DNA of 64,000 bases from an uncultured Bacteroidota bacterium (GTDB lineage: Bacteria > Bacteroidota > Bacteroidia > Flavobacteriales > Flavobacteriaceae). A program made the translations under genes and the position numbers. The notes beneath the pieces are model-generated. The model ran no database searches and had not been told where the DNA came from. It saw nothing but the letters and a program-made list of their open reading frames with translations. Below, in pieces: positions 17,013 through 27,118 of the stretch. The stretch's first letter is position 1. Each line of letters opens with the position of its first letter. The stretch covers positions 1-64,000 of the forward strand of contig CACJQM010000003.1 in NCBI GenBank assembly GCA_902595555.1, in the 5' to 3' direction.

Positions 17013-19775
17013 ATGACTAGATTATTTTTTATATTATTCTTTTATTTAAATATTTATTCTCAAGAATTATCACCTATACAATCATTTAAAGTGGATGATT
17101 ATAATGCAAGTGGTCAAAATTGGATGATTTCTCAATCATCTAATGGTAATTTGTATTTTGCGAATAATGATGGTCTTTTAAAATATAATGGTAATAAATG
17201 GAGTTTATATCCATCACCTAAAGGCACCATAATTCGATCTGTTAATTATATTAATGATAAAGTTTACACTGGAGAAAATACTGATTTTGGTTATTGGATT
17301 AAAAATAAGAATGGGAGCTATTCCTACACTTCAATACCTTTAAAATATAATTTTAAATTACTTGAAGACGAAGAGTTTTGGAATATTCTTGAGTTTAAAA
17401 ATTGGATTGTTTTTCAGTCACTAAATAGATTGGTTTTTTTTGATCCAATAACTGAGGAAATTAGTAGTATTGAACCTGATGGAGGTGTTTTTAAGTCTTT
17501 TGTGATTAATAATAATTTATTTTTTTTCACTCAAAACCAAGGTATTTTTAAAATTGACAATGGCGCTTACGTTCCTTACAATACAAATAATATTTTTAAA
17601 AACAATTCTATTATACATCTTCTCAAACATGGAAATAATTTGTTGGCATTGACTCAGTATTCAGGATTTTTTAATGTCTTTCCAAATAATAAAGTCTCTA
17701 GTTGGTATTCTTATTTAGATGATCTTGATCAACCAACTGTCTATTCTGCATTAAACAATGCTGATGGAACCTTCTCAGTTGGTACAGTTAAAAAGGGATT
17801 AATTAAACTGGATGAAAAAGGAAATCTAGTTGAAATATTAAATAAAGGCAACTCAATTTTAAATAATACAGTTTTGTCAGTTTTTGAGGATATTAATGAC
17901 AATTTATGGTTAGGATTGGATAATGGAATATCTGTCGTGAACTACAATTCTCCTTTTAAAATATATGAAGACTATGAAGGTGTAATTGGTACTGTTTATG
18001 CTTTTAAAAAACATGACAACTATACTTACGTTGGAACTAATCAAGGACTATATTATAAAAAGACTTCTTCAAATAATGACTTTCTATTAATTGAAGGTAT
18101 GACTGGTCAAGTTTGGTCCTTAGAGTTAATAAATAATGAACTTTTTTGTGGTCATGATAACGGAACATTCGTGGTTAAAAAGGGAAAAGCATCAAAAATC
18201 CCTGGAACTCAAGGGTCATGGACATTTAAGCAAAACAAAACAGATGATATTGTTTTTGAGGGTAATTACTTTGGACTTAATGTTCTACAAAAGATAGATG
18301 GTAATTGGAAAATTAGAAATTCACTTTCTGGATTTGACCTTTCATCAAGATTTTTTGAGTTGACTGAAAACAACAAAATAATAGTTGTACATGGCTATAA
18401 GGGAGTATATAAATTAGACTTAGCCCCATATTTTGAAAGCTTAAAGTCTGTAGAATTAGACTCATTATCTATATCTGGAAATCCAAGTTTAGCAAGGTTC
18501 AATGATAAAATTTATTATAAAAACAAAAATGGAATGTATTTCTATAATGAGGAGAATGACGCATTCACTAAAGACACATTACTATCAAAAGCTGCCAATC
18601 CAACTGGTTTAATTAGATTAGATGATGATAAGCTTTGGGTTTTTTCCAATGATAAAATCTTTTATGCAGTAAATGATGATGTAAATAATGAGGTTAATCT
18701 AAATTCTGTATTAATACCTAATAAATTAAAGAGAACAGTTTTTGAAAATATTTCTTCAAACAATGATGAGGTAAATATTTTGGGTACAAACTCCGGCTAC
18801 GTATCATTTGACTTAAATAATTATAAACTTTCAAACAATAACTTTTCAATTGATAAAATTGAAGTTAGCTCAATTGATTCAGATCCTAAGTTAGTTGATA
18901 TAGAAAGCGACTTTATATTAGATTATGAAGACAATAATATATCCTTTGATTACAGTGTTGCTAACTATCAGGTTTTTGAAAAAAATGAATTTCAATATAG
19001 GTTAGTTGGTTACAATGATAACTGGAGTGAGTGGTCGGAAAACTCATCAAATTCTTATAATAATTTAATGTCAGGTTCTTACATTTTTGAGCTTAAGACT
19101 AAAAATGGGGATTTAATTAATCCAGATATTAAAACCATATCTTTTAGAATTGCCAACCCTTGGTATCTTTCTAATTTTATGCTTGTTAATTATGTTTTAT
19201 TATCAGGCTTAATGTTGTTTATTACTAACAGATATACAAGAAAGTATTATATATGGAAAGAAAAAAGATTAGAAAAAATAAATAAACGTAAGCTTGAGAT
19301 TAAAGAGATTGAAAAAAAGAAGAATATAGCAAGCCTTGAAAATGAGAAATTGCAATTAGATATTGAAAATAAAAATAGAGAATTGGCTGTATCTACTATG
19401 AGTATGATAAAAAAGAATCAGTTTTTAAATAAAATTAAAAATGACTTAAAAAAAGCTGATAGTAATCAGTTAATTTCAAAAGTGATTAAAACAATCGATA
19501 AAAATTTAAATAATGAAGATGATTGGAAATTTTTTCAAGAAGCTTTTAATAATGCAGATACGGAATTTTTAAAAAAGATAAAATCTGTTCATAAGGAGTT
19601 AACCAAGAATGATTTAAAATTATGTGCCTACCTCAGACTAAACCTATCATCTAAAGATATAGCACCTTTACTAAATATTTCATTAAGAAGTGTAGAAATT
19701 AAAAGATATCGATTAAGAAAAAAGATGAAATTAACTCATAATGAGGGACTTACCGAGTATATATTATCTATATAA
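17013..19775 (+). CDS. Membrane one-component regulator: beta-propeller, Y_Y_Y domain, LuxR-type HTH
   Basis: Probable sensor-regulator of the PUL. Seen: signal peptide (1-17); a long periplasmic propeller of Reg_prop-like repeats (for example NLWLGLDNGISVV) to about residue 600; a Y_Y_Y domain (YRLVGYNDNWSEW, about 660-715); one membrane span (about 722-740); a highly charged coiled coil (about 742-800); and a C-terminal helix-turn-helix with LSSKDIAPLLNISLRSVEIKRYRLRKKM. There is no kinase or receiver domain, so sensing and DNA binding are on one chain across the inner membrane. A GTG at 17007 is in frame, but ATG at 17013 gives the better signal peptide. The ligand is likely a glucan oligosaccharide, judging from the neighbours. 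Confidence 0.88.
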   Translation: MTRLFFILFFYLNIYSQELSPIQSFKVDDYNASGQNWMISQSSNGNLYFANNDGLLKYNGNKWSLYPSPKGTIIRSVNYINDKVYTGENTDFGYWIKNKNGSYSYTSIPLKYNFKLLEDEEFWNILEFKNWIVFQSLNRLVFFDPITEEISSIEPDGGVFKSFVINNNLFFFTQNQGIFKIDNGAYVPYNTNNIFKNNSIIHLLKHGNNLLALTQYSGFFNVFPNNKVSSWYSYLDDLDQPTVYSALNNADGTFSVGTVKKGLIKLDEKGNLVEILNKGNSILNNTVLSVFEDINDNLWLGLDNGISVVNYNSPFKIYEDYEGVIGTVYAFKKHDNYTYVGTNQGLYYKKTSSNNDFLLIEGMTGQVWSLELINNELFCGHDNGTFVVKKGKASKIPGTQGSWTFKQNKTDDIVFEGNYFGLNVLQKIDGNWKIRNSLSGFDLSSRFFELTENNKIIVVHGYKGVYKLDLAPYFESLKSVELDSLSISGNPSLARFNDKIYYKNKNGMYFYNEENDAFTKDTLLSKAANPTGLIRLDDDKLWVFSNDKIFYAVNDDVNNEVNLNSVLIPNKLKRTVFENISSNNDEVNILGTNSGYVSFDLNNYKLSNNNFSIDKIEVSSIDSDPKLVDIESDFILDYEDNNISFDYSVANYQVFEKNEFQYRLVGYNDNWSEWSENSSNSYNNLMSGSYIFELKTKNGDLINPDIKTISFRIANPWYLSNFMLVNYVLLSGLMLFITNRYTRKYYIWKEKRLEKINKRKLEIKEIEKKKNIASLENEKLQLDIENKNRELAVSTMSMIKKNQFLNKIKNDLKKADSNQLISKVIKTIDKNLNNEDDWKFFQEAFNNADTEFLKKIKSVHKELTKNDLKLCAYLRLNLSSKDIAPLLNISLRSVEIKRYRLRKKMKLTHNEGLTEYILSI

Positions 19776-19808
19776 TAATTACTTCAATTAAAATATACAA
19801 CTATACAT

Positions 19809-19832
19809 TACCACAACATTTAAGTTTTTCTT
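19809..19832 (+). promoter_or_regulatory. Candidate operator, copy 2 (upstream of susC)
   Basis: TACCACAACATTTAA is repeated here exactly, again followed by a T-rich run, 178 nt before the susC start. The matching copy precedes the regulator gene at 16912. A shared binding site for the encoded HTH protein is the simplest explanation. Confidence 0.5.
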
Positions 19833-19855
19833 TAAACCGTTGTATCAATCTTTTG

Positions 19856-19872
19856 ATTGTGTTTTTCACAAT
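19856..19872. promoter_or_regulatory. Palindrome in the susC leader
   Basis: ATTGTG (19856-19861) and CACAAT (19867-19872) form a perfect inverted repeat around TTTTT. It is 24 nt downstream of the operator-like repeat in the 234-nt gap before susC. It could be a dimer-binding site or an RNA hairpin. No exact TAnnTTTG box was found in this gap, so the susC promoter is not located. Confidence 0.35.
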
Positions 19873-20009
19873 GTTATGTTTTTTTCCTCTCATTTTTAAA
19901 TAATTCTTAAAAAATTAATCGTTTATTTATCACATCAATATTTTGTATAGTTTTTTTATCTTTTTTGAGTAGAAAAAACTCTTAAGTTTATGTTACCAAA
20001 AAATTAATT

Positions 20010-23000
20010 ATGAAACGTCAAATATTTAATTTCCTATTATTATTAGGATTTTATACTATGACTGCTCAGTCAGGTACCATTACAGGATCAGTTACTGATT
20101 CCAACAATAATGATGCTCTGCCTGGTGTGAACGTCATAGTAAAGACTACTACCAATGGAACCAATACTGATTTCAATGGTAACTTTTCCTTGGATAACGT
20201 AAAAACAGGTGATGTTCTTGTTTTTTCATATTTAGGTTATAAAACCCTTGAATATTCTGTTTCTGATTCTTTCAATATTTCTATTTCACTTGAAGAGGAT
20301 GTTGAAGCATTAGAACAAGTTGTTGTCCTTGGTTATGTAAGTCAAAAAGCTTCAAACATCTCTGGTGCAGTATCCACTGTCGGCGCAGATGATGTTGACA
20401 AGATTAAACCAGTTAGAATGGAAGATGCTTTACAAGGCTTACCTGGTGTCAATATGTTTTCTAATGGATCACCTGGCTCAAAACCAACAGTTATAATTAG
20501 AGGAATTACATCATACACTGGTAATGATCCTTTAGTAATAGTTGATGGTATTAGCCAAAGTTTGGATGATATGAATTCATTAGAGCCATCTGATATAGAA
20601 ACTATTTCAGTTCTTAAAGATGCATCAACAACCGCATTATATGGTGTTAAGGGTGGTAATGGTGTTATAGTGATTACTACTAAAAATGGTTCAAGAAATC
20701 AAGAAGCTAAATTTACCTTTAACACATCTTATGGTCAACAATCTCCTGAAAAGACTATCGGTGTTTTAAATGCATCTGAATATGCTGCTATATTGAACGA
20801 GATGAGTCTATCATCCGGTGGTGGATTAATCTTTTCAGATCTTTCAAACCTAGGTGAAGGAACCGACTGGCAGAAAGAAATTTTTAGAATTGATGCTCCA
20901 ATAATTACCAATAATTTATCAGTTTCTGGTGGATCCAATAACACATCTTATTTTATATCAGCTGGTTTTACTGGTCAAGAAGGTATTATTTATGGTGGAG
21001 ATAAGCAGTATTTCGATAGATCAACTTTTAGAGCAAACTTCAATACAGATTTATCAAGTAAATTAAACATGCAGATTAGTAATCGTTATACTAATATTAA
21101 AGACAGCGGTCTGGGAGACATTATATTTAATGCTTTAAATATGTCACCAACAACTCCTGTTTATGCAGATGATGGTTCTTATGCAATAAGTAATACTATC
21201 ACTCAGGAAATTAAAAATCCAATGGCACAAATTGCTAATTCATACGGAGAAGGAAATACAAACTCTATCTCTGGAAAATTTGAATTACAATATGATCTTT
21301 TAAAAGATTTAAAAATTACTTCTAGATTGGGATACACTTACGTAAATATAAAATCTAAAGGATTTAATCCTTATCAGTTTTATGGTGTTGGTCACAATGC
21401 TACTAATGCAAATGCAGATTTAACACCTATAACATCAACTGATGCTGATGGTAATGTAACCCAAACTTGGAATAGTGTAAATGAAAATTCTACATCATAT
21501 TTTAATTATACTTATGATATAAATGCTAATTATAATTTTTCAATTGATGACCATAATTTAAGTGTATTTGCAGGTTTTCAAATAGCAAAAAATACTGGAG
21601 GAGCTGTGTATGGATCTAAGGTTGGAGTCCCTTTCAACTCTTGGACTTATGCAGATTTGAGCTCAGCTACTGGACCTCAAGATGAGGAAACTACAGGTTC
21701 ATGGCAATTTGTTGGAAGAAGTGTTTCTATGATAGCCAGAGCTGAGTATGATTTTAATGAAAAGTATTTAGCATCAGTTACCGTTAGAAGAGATGGATCT
21801 ACTAGCTTTGGGGAAAACAATAAGTTTGGAATATTCCCATCTGCATCTTTAGGATGGGTGGCATCAAATGAAGATTTCTTTAATTCGAATGCTATTAACT
21901 TTTTAAAGATAAGAGCAAGTTATGGTACAGTTGGTAATGATAACGCAAGCTCACAGTTTGGTACAATAACCACTTTCCCAAAGTATACATTTGGTGGAAA
22001 TATTATTACAGGATCTGCACTTGATGGAATTCCTAACCTTGATGTATCTTGGGAAAATCAAGTTCAGGCAAATGTTGGATTTGATTTAAGAATGTTTGAT
22101 TCTAAAGTATCATTAACCGTAGATTACTTTAAAAAGACAGTTGATGATTTACTATTTAATCCAACTTTATCATTGTATTTAGGGACACCTAATTATCCAT
22201 CTGCTAACATTGGAAAGACAGAAACATCAGGTATAGATGTTAATCTTGGTTATAAAACAGATTCTTCTAAGGATATTTCCTTTGCAACAAATATAAGTTT
22301 TACAACTGCTGATAATCTTGTTAAAGAAATAGCAAACGGAGATAAGTATATTTGGGGAGCTGGATATGGAATCCCTTATAATAATTTAGTTAGGTTTCAA
22401 GAGGGTGAATCGCCTGGAATTTTCTGGGGATATTTAGCTGATGGTATTTTTCAAAACCAGTCTGAGGTTGATAGTCACGCTACTCAACCAAATGCACAAC
22501 CTGGTGATATAAGGTTTGTTGATGTAAATGGTGATGGTGTAGTTAATGCTGATGATAGAACAAAAATTGGAGACCCCTTTGCCGACTTTTCAATTGGATG
22601 GAACTTAAACCTTAATGTATATAATTTTGATTTGAGTGTAACAACTTATGGAACTTTTGGAAATGATATTTTTAGAGGTTTTGAAAGAAATTTAAATTAT
22701 ACAAACAAACCCGTAACGGTCCTGGCTAGATGGACAGGTGAGGGTACTAGTAATTTTGAACCAAGAGCTACTTTTGTTGACTCTAACAATAATGTAAGAC
22801 CATCAACAAGATATGTTGAAGATGGCTCATACTTCAAAATTAAAAATGTTCAATTAGGTTATAACTTCAATGTGTCTAATTCAAAAAATTTAGATGCAGT
22901 TAGACTTTATTTACAAGGTAAAAACTTGATGACATTTACAGATTATACTGGATACGATCCAGAAATGTCTTATGGTGTATTAGATACTGGAATTGACAGA

Positions 23001-23054
23001 GGAAATTATCCAAGTCCAAGAACTGTATCAGTTGGATTAAACGTTAAATTTTAA
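20010..23054 (+). CDS. susC: SusC-like TonB-dependent outer-membrane transporter
   Basis: Outer-membrane beta-barrel importing oligosaccharides with energy from TonB. Seen: signal peptide ending near MTAQS (residue 20), a carboxypeptidase-D regulatory-like domain (about 22-105, starting GTITGSVTD), the SusC-specific plug with VVVLGY, LQGLPGVNM and ALYGVKGGNGVIVITTK, and a C-terminal barrel ending in aromatic F (SVGLNVKF). Length of 1014 is normal. It opens the PUL operon, with susD 9 nt downstream. Confidence 0.96.
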   Translation: MKRQIFNFLLLLGFYTMTAQSGTITGSVTDSNNNDALPGVNVIVKTTTNGTNTDFNGNFSLDNVKTGDVLVFSYLGYKTLEYSVSDSFNISISLEEDVEALEQVVVLGYVSQKASNISGAVSTVGADDVDKIKPVRMEDALQGLPGVNMFSNGSPGSKPTVIIRGITSYTGNDPLVIVDGISQSLDDMNSLEPSDIETISVLKDASTTALYGVKGGNGVIVITTKNGSRNQEAKFTFNTSYGQQSPEKTIGVLNASEYAAILNEMSLSSGGGLIFSDLSNLGEGTDWQKEIFRIDAPIITNNLSVSGGSNNTSYFISAGFTGQEGIIYGGDKQYFDRSTFRANFNTDLSSKLNMQISNRYTNIKDSGLGDIIFNALNMSPTTPVYADDGSYAISNTITQEIKNPMAQIANSYGEGNTNSISGKFELQYDLLKDLKITSRLGYTYVNIKSKGFNPYQFYGVGHNATNANADLTPITSTDADGNVTQTWNSVNENSTSYFNYTYDINANYNFSIDDHNLSVFAGFQIAKNTGGAVYGSKVGVPFNSWTYADLSSATGPQDEETTGSWQFVGRSVSMIARAEYDFNEKYLASVTVRRDGSTSFGENNKFGIFPSASLGWVASNEDFFNSNAINFLKIRASYGTVGNDNASSQFGTITTFPKYTFGGNIITGSALDGIPNLDVSWENQVQANVGFDLRMFDSKVSLTVDYFKKTVDDLLFNPTLSLYLGTPNYPSANIGKTETSGIDVNLGYKTDSSKDISFATNISFTTADNLVKEIANGDKYIWGAGYGIPYNNLVRFQEGESPGIFWGYLADGIFQNQSEVDSHATQPNAQPGDIRFVDVNGDGVVNADDRTKIGDPFADFSIGWNLNLNVYNFDLSVTTYGTFGNDIFRGFERNLNYTNKPVTVLARWTGEGTSNFEPRATFVDSNNNVRPSTRYVEDGSYFKIKNVQLGYNFNVSNSKNLDAVRLYLQGKNLMTFTDYTGYDPEMSYGVLDTGIDRGNYPSPRTVSVGLNVKF

Positions 23055-23063
23055 TAAAAAAAA

Positions 23064-24521
23064 ATGAAAAACTTAATTAATAAATTTTTAATATCAATCT
23101 CATTAATATTCTTCATGACTGGTTGTGATGAATATGTTGATTATGAAGCATCTGAAAATTACCAAATAGTTGCTGCTGATTATTTTAAATCTGCAAATGA
23201 TTATGAAGCAGCACTTGTCGGAGTATATGATGTTTTACAATGGACACTATACAATTTCATGATTGGTGAAATTGCTTCTGATAATTCTTTATGTGGTGGT
23301 GAAAGTGCAAGTGACGTAATTGGTCTTCAAAAAATTGATGATATGATTCACGATCCTGTAAATGATCAACTGAAAAGAATATGGCAATATATGTATGAGG
23401 GTGTAAATCGCTCAAATTATATGGTTGAAAATAAGGATAAAATTGATTTTCCTAGAAAAAATGAACTATATGGTGAAGTACACTTTTTAAGAGCTTTCTT
23501 TTATTTTGAATTAGTCAAAATTTATGGAGACGTTCCATTATTTACAAACGGCAGATTAACTGCTGGTGATTCTGGCACGCTTAAAAGAGTATCTAAAGCT
23601 GATGTTTATTCAGTTATTGAGTCAGATTTACAAACTGCAATTGGAGCTTTACCTGCAAAGAAAAGTTTAGATGGTAGAGCTACATCTTTTACTGCTCATG
23701 CACTACTTGGCAAAGTTTACCTATATCAGGAGAAATTTTCTGAAGCTGCTAATATTTTAGAACCACTAGTTGGTTTATATACTTTACCAGCAGATCCTGG
23801 AAGTGTCTTCTTGGTAGAGGGTGAAAATGGTCCAGAGTCCGTATTTGAAATACAACATTCAAAAGAATCTAATGGATGGAATTGGGGATGGATGCCGCAA
23901 GGTACTGAGGGTAATTTCTCAGTTATTCATCATGGTATTAGAGGTTATAATGGACCGGTATACTCATCTGGATGGAGTTTCAATGTTCCAACTCAAGATT
24001 TAGTTGATGCATTTGATTCTGGTGATAAGAGAAAAAATGCATCTGTCCTTGATATTGTTGCTTGGGCTGATGCTAATTCTGCTCAATACAATGAAGGTTA
24101 TGAGCACACAGGATACTTTAATAACAAGTACATACCTAGAGCAGGATATTCTAAAAATACGACAGAACTTAATTATGAAAATAATTACAGGTATATAAGG
24201 TATGCTGATGTATTATTAATGGCTGCTGAAGCTAATAACCGAGGAGGAATAAGTGACTCTAAAGCTCAATCATATTTGAATCAAGTTAGAAGTAGAGCTG
24301 GTGTTTCTTCAGTTAATGAAACTGGTTCAGCTTTAACTCAAGCAATATGGGATGAAAGAAGATTAGAGTTTGCAGGTGAAGGACATAGATTTTTTGATCT
24401 AGTAAGAACTGGACAAGCTGCTAATGAAATTTCAGGATTTGTTGCTGGAAAGCATGAAGTGTTTCCAATTCCTCAGACTGAAATTGACATCTCAGGTTTA
24501 ACTCAAAATCCTGGTTACTAA
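23064..24521 (+). CDS. susD: SusD-like glycan-binding lipoprotein
   Basis: Surface lid of the SusCD importer. Seen: lipobox MTGC21 followed by acidic residues (DEYVDY), the FLRAFFYFELVKIYGDVPLF helix pair typical of SusD, the conserved YADVLLMAAEANNRG, IWDERRLEFAGEGHRFFDLVRTG and the usual ending with FPIPQTEID and NPGY. At 485 residues it has normal length. The acidic residues after the cysteine fit the flavobacterial surface-export signal. Confidence 0.95.
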   Translation: MKNLINKFLISISLIFFMTGCDEYVDYEASENYQIVAADYFKSANDYEAALVGVYDVLQWTLYNFMIGEIASDNSLCGGESASDVIGLQKIDDMIHDPVNDQLKRIWQYMYEGVNRSNYMVENKDKIDFPRKNELYGEVHFLRAFFYFELVKIYGDVPLFTNGRLTAGDSGTLKRVSKADVYSVIESDLQTAIGALPAKKSLDGRATSFTAHALLGKVYLYQEKFSEAANILEPLVGLYTLPADPGSVFLVEGENGPESVFEIQHSKESNGWNWGWMPQGTEGNFSVIHHGIRGYNGPVYSSGWSFNVPTQDLVDAFDSGDKRKNASVLDIVAWADANSAQYNEGYEHTGYFNNKYIPRAGYSKNTTELNYENNYRYIRYADVLLMAAEANNRGGISDSKAQSYLNQVRSRAGVSSVNETGSALTQAIWDERRLEFAGEGHRFFDLVRTGQAANEISGFVAGKHEVFPIPQTEIDISGLTQNPGY

Positions 24522-24529
24522 ATAAATTA

Positions 24530-27100
24530 ATGAATATGAAAAATATATATAAAATTTTTAGTTCAATTTTCATCCTTTTTATTTTGATTGGATGTGCTGA
24601 GGACTTTAGTGATAATAATGAATTTGCAAAAAATATTGCTCCACCGAGCAACGTTTCTGCATCATTTGATATAACGCAGGATAACACTGGTTTGGTAACA
24701 ATCACGCCAACTGGTGAAGGCGCAATTAGTTTTGTTGTTGATTATGGTGATGGTTCACCTGTTTCCTCTTCAATTAAGACTGGAGGAAGTGTGCAACATA
24801 CATTCAAAGAGGGTAATCACACCTTAAAGATTACTGCAACTGGGTTAAATAATCTTACTACAACGGCTGATGTTTCTTTAACTGTATCTTTTAATGCGCC
24901 TGAAAATTTACAGGTAACAATTGAAAATGATGCAGTTAGTTCCAAGAAGGTTAATGTTACAGCAACAGCTGATTGGGCCACTGTATTTGACTTTATCTCT
25001 GGAGAAGCTGGTGCTGATCCAGTAACCGCAAATATTGGTGAAACAGCATCATTTACCTACAAGGAAGCAGGTACATACACCATCAAGGTAGTTGCAAGGG
25101 GTGCAGCAATAGCGACAACTGAATATTCTCAGGAATTTGAAGTTACTGCAATATTAGCACCAACAGTTTCAGCTCCTAGTCAGCCTGATAGACCATCTGC
25201 TACCGTCATATCAATATTTTCTGAAAAATATAATGATATAGCAGGTACTGATTTTTATCCATGGTGGTGGCAATCTACTCAATATGAAGAATATGATTTA
25301 AATGGGGATAAAATGATTAAATATTCTAAAGTAAATTATCAGGGCGTTCAATTTGCAGAAAGTCAAGATGTTTCTAGTATGGAATATATGCATATTGATG
25401 TTTGGACTGCCTCGCCTGAATTTGAAAATTTAGAGATATCTCTAATCAGTGCTTCAAATGGAGAAAAACCTGTTTTAGCAAAACTTAAACAAGATGAATG
25501 GACAAGTTTTGACATCCCTTTGACAGATTGGACTGATCAAGGTTTAACAATTGCAGATATGCATCAGCTTAAATTTGCAATTAATCCTTACAATGGAGAT
25601 GGTGCAGGAGTTATTTTTCTTGATAATATTTATTTCTGGAAAGAAAATTCTGTTGGATTACCAATTCATTTTGATAATGAGGAACCTTTCAAAGGAGTTG
25701 GAGGTGCTTCATTTGAATTATCTACAGACCCAGATGATTCGTCAAATAAAACTGGTAAAGTTACTAACGGTGGAAATGATTGGGAAACAGCTGAATTGAT
25801 TTTAGATGAACCAATACAAGTTGTTTCTGGTGCTGATAACAAGTATTCTTTGAGAATTTATAATCCAACTGCTGATACTCACGAGCTGATGATGAAGTTA
25901 GAGCAAAGTGGTGATAATGAGTATATTGAGTTAAAACAAAATTTCTCTGCTCAAGGTTGGAATAACATAACTTTTGATTTTTCAACTGTAACAGCTCAAG
26001 CATGGCCAAATCCTGGTGGTGCGTGGGACGGTACAGCTGATTTCAAAAAACTTGTATTCTTCATTGATGGTGGTAAAAAAGATACAGGAACATACCATAT
26101 TGATGATATAATCAAAGGTGAGCCAGTAGTTACCAATCAAGCAGTTTTTGATGACTTTGAAGGTAATGGAACCATTACATGGGTAGAGGATGCTGCAGGA
26201 CAATCAGTAGTTGATAATCCTAATGGATCAGGAAAGGTTTTAAAATATGAAGATACTGGTGGACAGTACGCTAATATAAGATTTGATTTAGCTGCTGATC
26301 ATTCTAAGAAGTTTGATTTAACTACAAACAATATTTTCACTTTTAAAATTTATATTCCATCTAGTGGAGTAACTGGTTCATCGCCGAACCAGGTCGAGGT
26401 TAAGTTACAAGATGGGTCTAAAGAAAGACCATGGGAAGGACAGCATGGTGTTATTGCTCCTTTAGAACTTGATAAATGGCAAAGTGTTTTAATTGACTTT
26501 TCAGAGAAAGCATCGTCAACTGAGTTTAGTCGTATTGTTTTTCAAGTAAACGGAGAAAATAATAATGATAATGTTACTGCCTATATTGATGATTTCTATT
26601 ATGAAGTTCCTCAAGCTCATGATGATTTTGAAGGTAATGGAAATATTCCTGCTTGGGCAGAAGATGCTGCGGGAATGTCAATAGTTGATAACCCATATAA
26701 GGAATCATTTAATAAGTCAAATAAAGTGATGAAATATGAAGATACAGGAGGTCAATATGCGAATGTCAGATTTGATTTAGATGCCGCAAAAACTGTAAAA
26801 TTTGATTTATCAAATGCCAATAAAGTATCAGTTGATATATATGTTCCATCAAGTTCAATTACTGGAAGCCAAGACAATAAACTTTGGGTTAAATTGCAGG
26901 ATGGATCTAAAGAGAGACCATGGGAAGGTCAGGTTACTAAGGAAAAAGCTATTGAGTTAGACAAATGGCAATATCTTGAGTTTGACTTCTCAGATCAAAA
27001 AGATCAAACTGCTTTTAGTAGATTATTATTACAATTCAATGGTGAGAATAATAATGATCAAGTAACAGCATATGTCGATAATCTATTTATTCACAGATAA
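24530..27100 (+). CDS. Multi-module surface glycan-binding lipoprotein (PKD + four binding-like modules)
   Basis: Large lipoprotein in the SusE/SGBP position. Seen: lipobox IGC22 followed by AED; two PKD-like domains (about 40-120 and 125-207, the first with VDYGDGSP); then four beta-sandwich modules (about 222-370, 375-530, 538-693 and 696-856). The last two are close copies sharing KYEDTGGQYAN, LQDGSKERPWEGQ and NGENNND. No catalytic motif is visible. It probably presents glucan to SusCD or to the GH16. An alternative ATG lies 6 nt downstream. A tandem duplication extended it. Confidence 0.85.
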   Translation: MNMKNIYKIFSSIFILFILIGCAEDFSDNNEFAKNIAPPSNVSASFDITQDNTGLVTITPTGEGAISFVVDYGDGSPVSSSIKTGGSVQHTFKEGNHTLKITATGLNNLTTTADVSLTVSFNAPENLQVTIENDAVSSKKVNVTATADWATVFDFISGEAGADPVTANIGETASFTYKEAGTYTIKVVARGAAIATTEYSQEFEVTAILAPTVSAPSQPDRPSATVISIFSEKYNDIAGTDFYPWWWQSTQYEEYDLNGDKMIKYSKVNYQGVQFAESQDVSSMEYMHIDVWTASPEFENLEISLISASNGEKPVLAKLKQDEWTSFDIPLTDWTDQGLTIADMHQLKFAINPYNGDGAGVIFLDNIYFWKENSVGLPIHFDNEEPFKGVGGASFELSTDPDDSSNKTGKVTNGGNDWETAELILDEPIQVVSGADNKYSLRIYNPTADTHELMMKLEQSGDNEYIELKQNFSAQGWNNITFDFSTVTAQAWPNPGGAWDGTADFKKLVFFIDGGKKDTGTYHIDDIIKGEPVVTNQAVFDDFEGNGTITWVEDAAGQSVVDNPNGSGKVLKYEDTGGQYANIRFDLAADHSKKFDLTTNNIFTFKIYIPSSGVTGSSPNQVEVKLQDGSKERPWEGQHGVIAPLELDKWQSVLIDFSEKASSTEFSRIVFQVNGENNNDNVTAYIDDFYYEVPQAHDDFEGNGNIPAWAEDAAGMSIVDNPYKESFNKSNKVMKYEDTGGQYANVRFDLDAAKTVKFDLSNANKVSVDIYVPSSSITGSQDNKLWVKLQDGSKERPWEGQVTKEKAIELDKWQYLEFDFSDQKDQTAFSRLLLQFNGENNNDQVTAYVDNLFIHR
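26142..27097 (+). repeat. Tandem duplication of a binding module
   Basis: Two consecutive segments (about 26142-26609 and 26614-27097) encode modules of roughly 155 residues with long identical stretches such as KYEDTGGQYAN and GSKERPWEGQ. This is an in-frame duplication within one gene. The two copies differ at many codons, so it is not recent. Confidence 0.85.
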
Positions 27101-27118
27101 AATTTTAAATTAATAATT

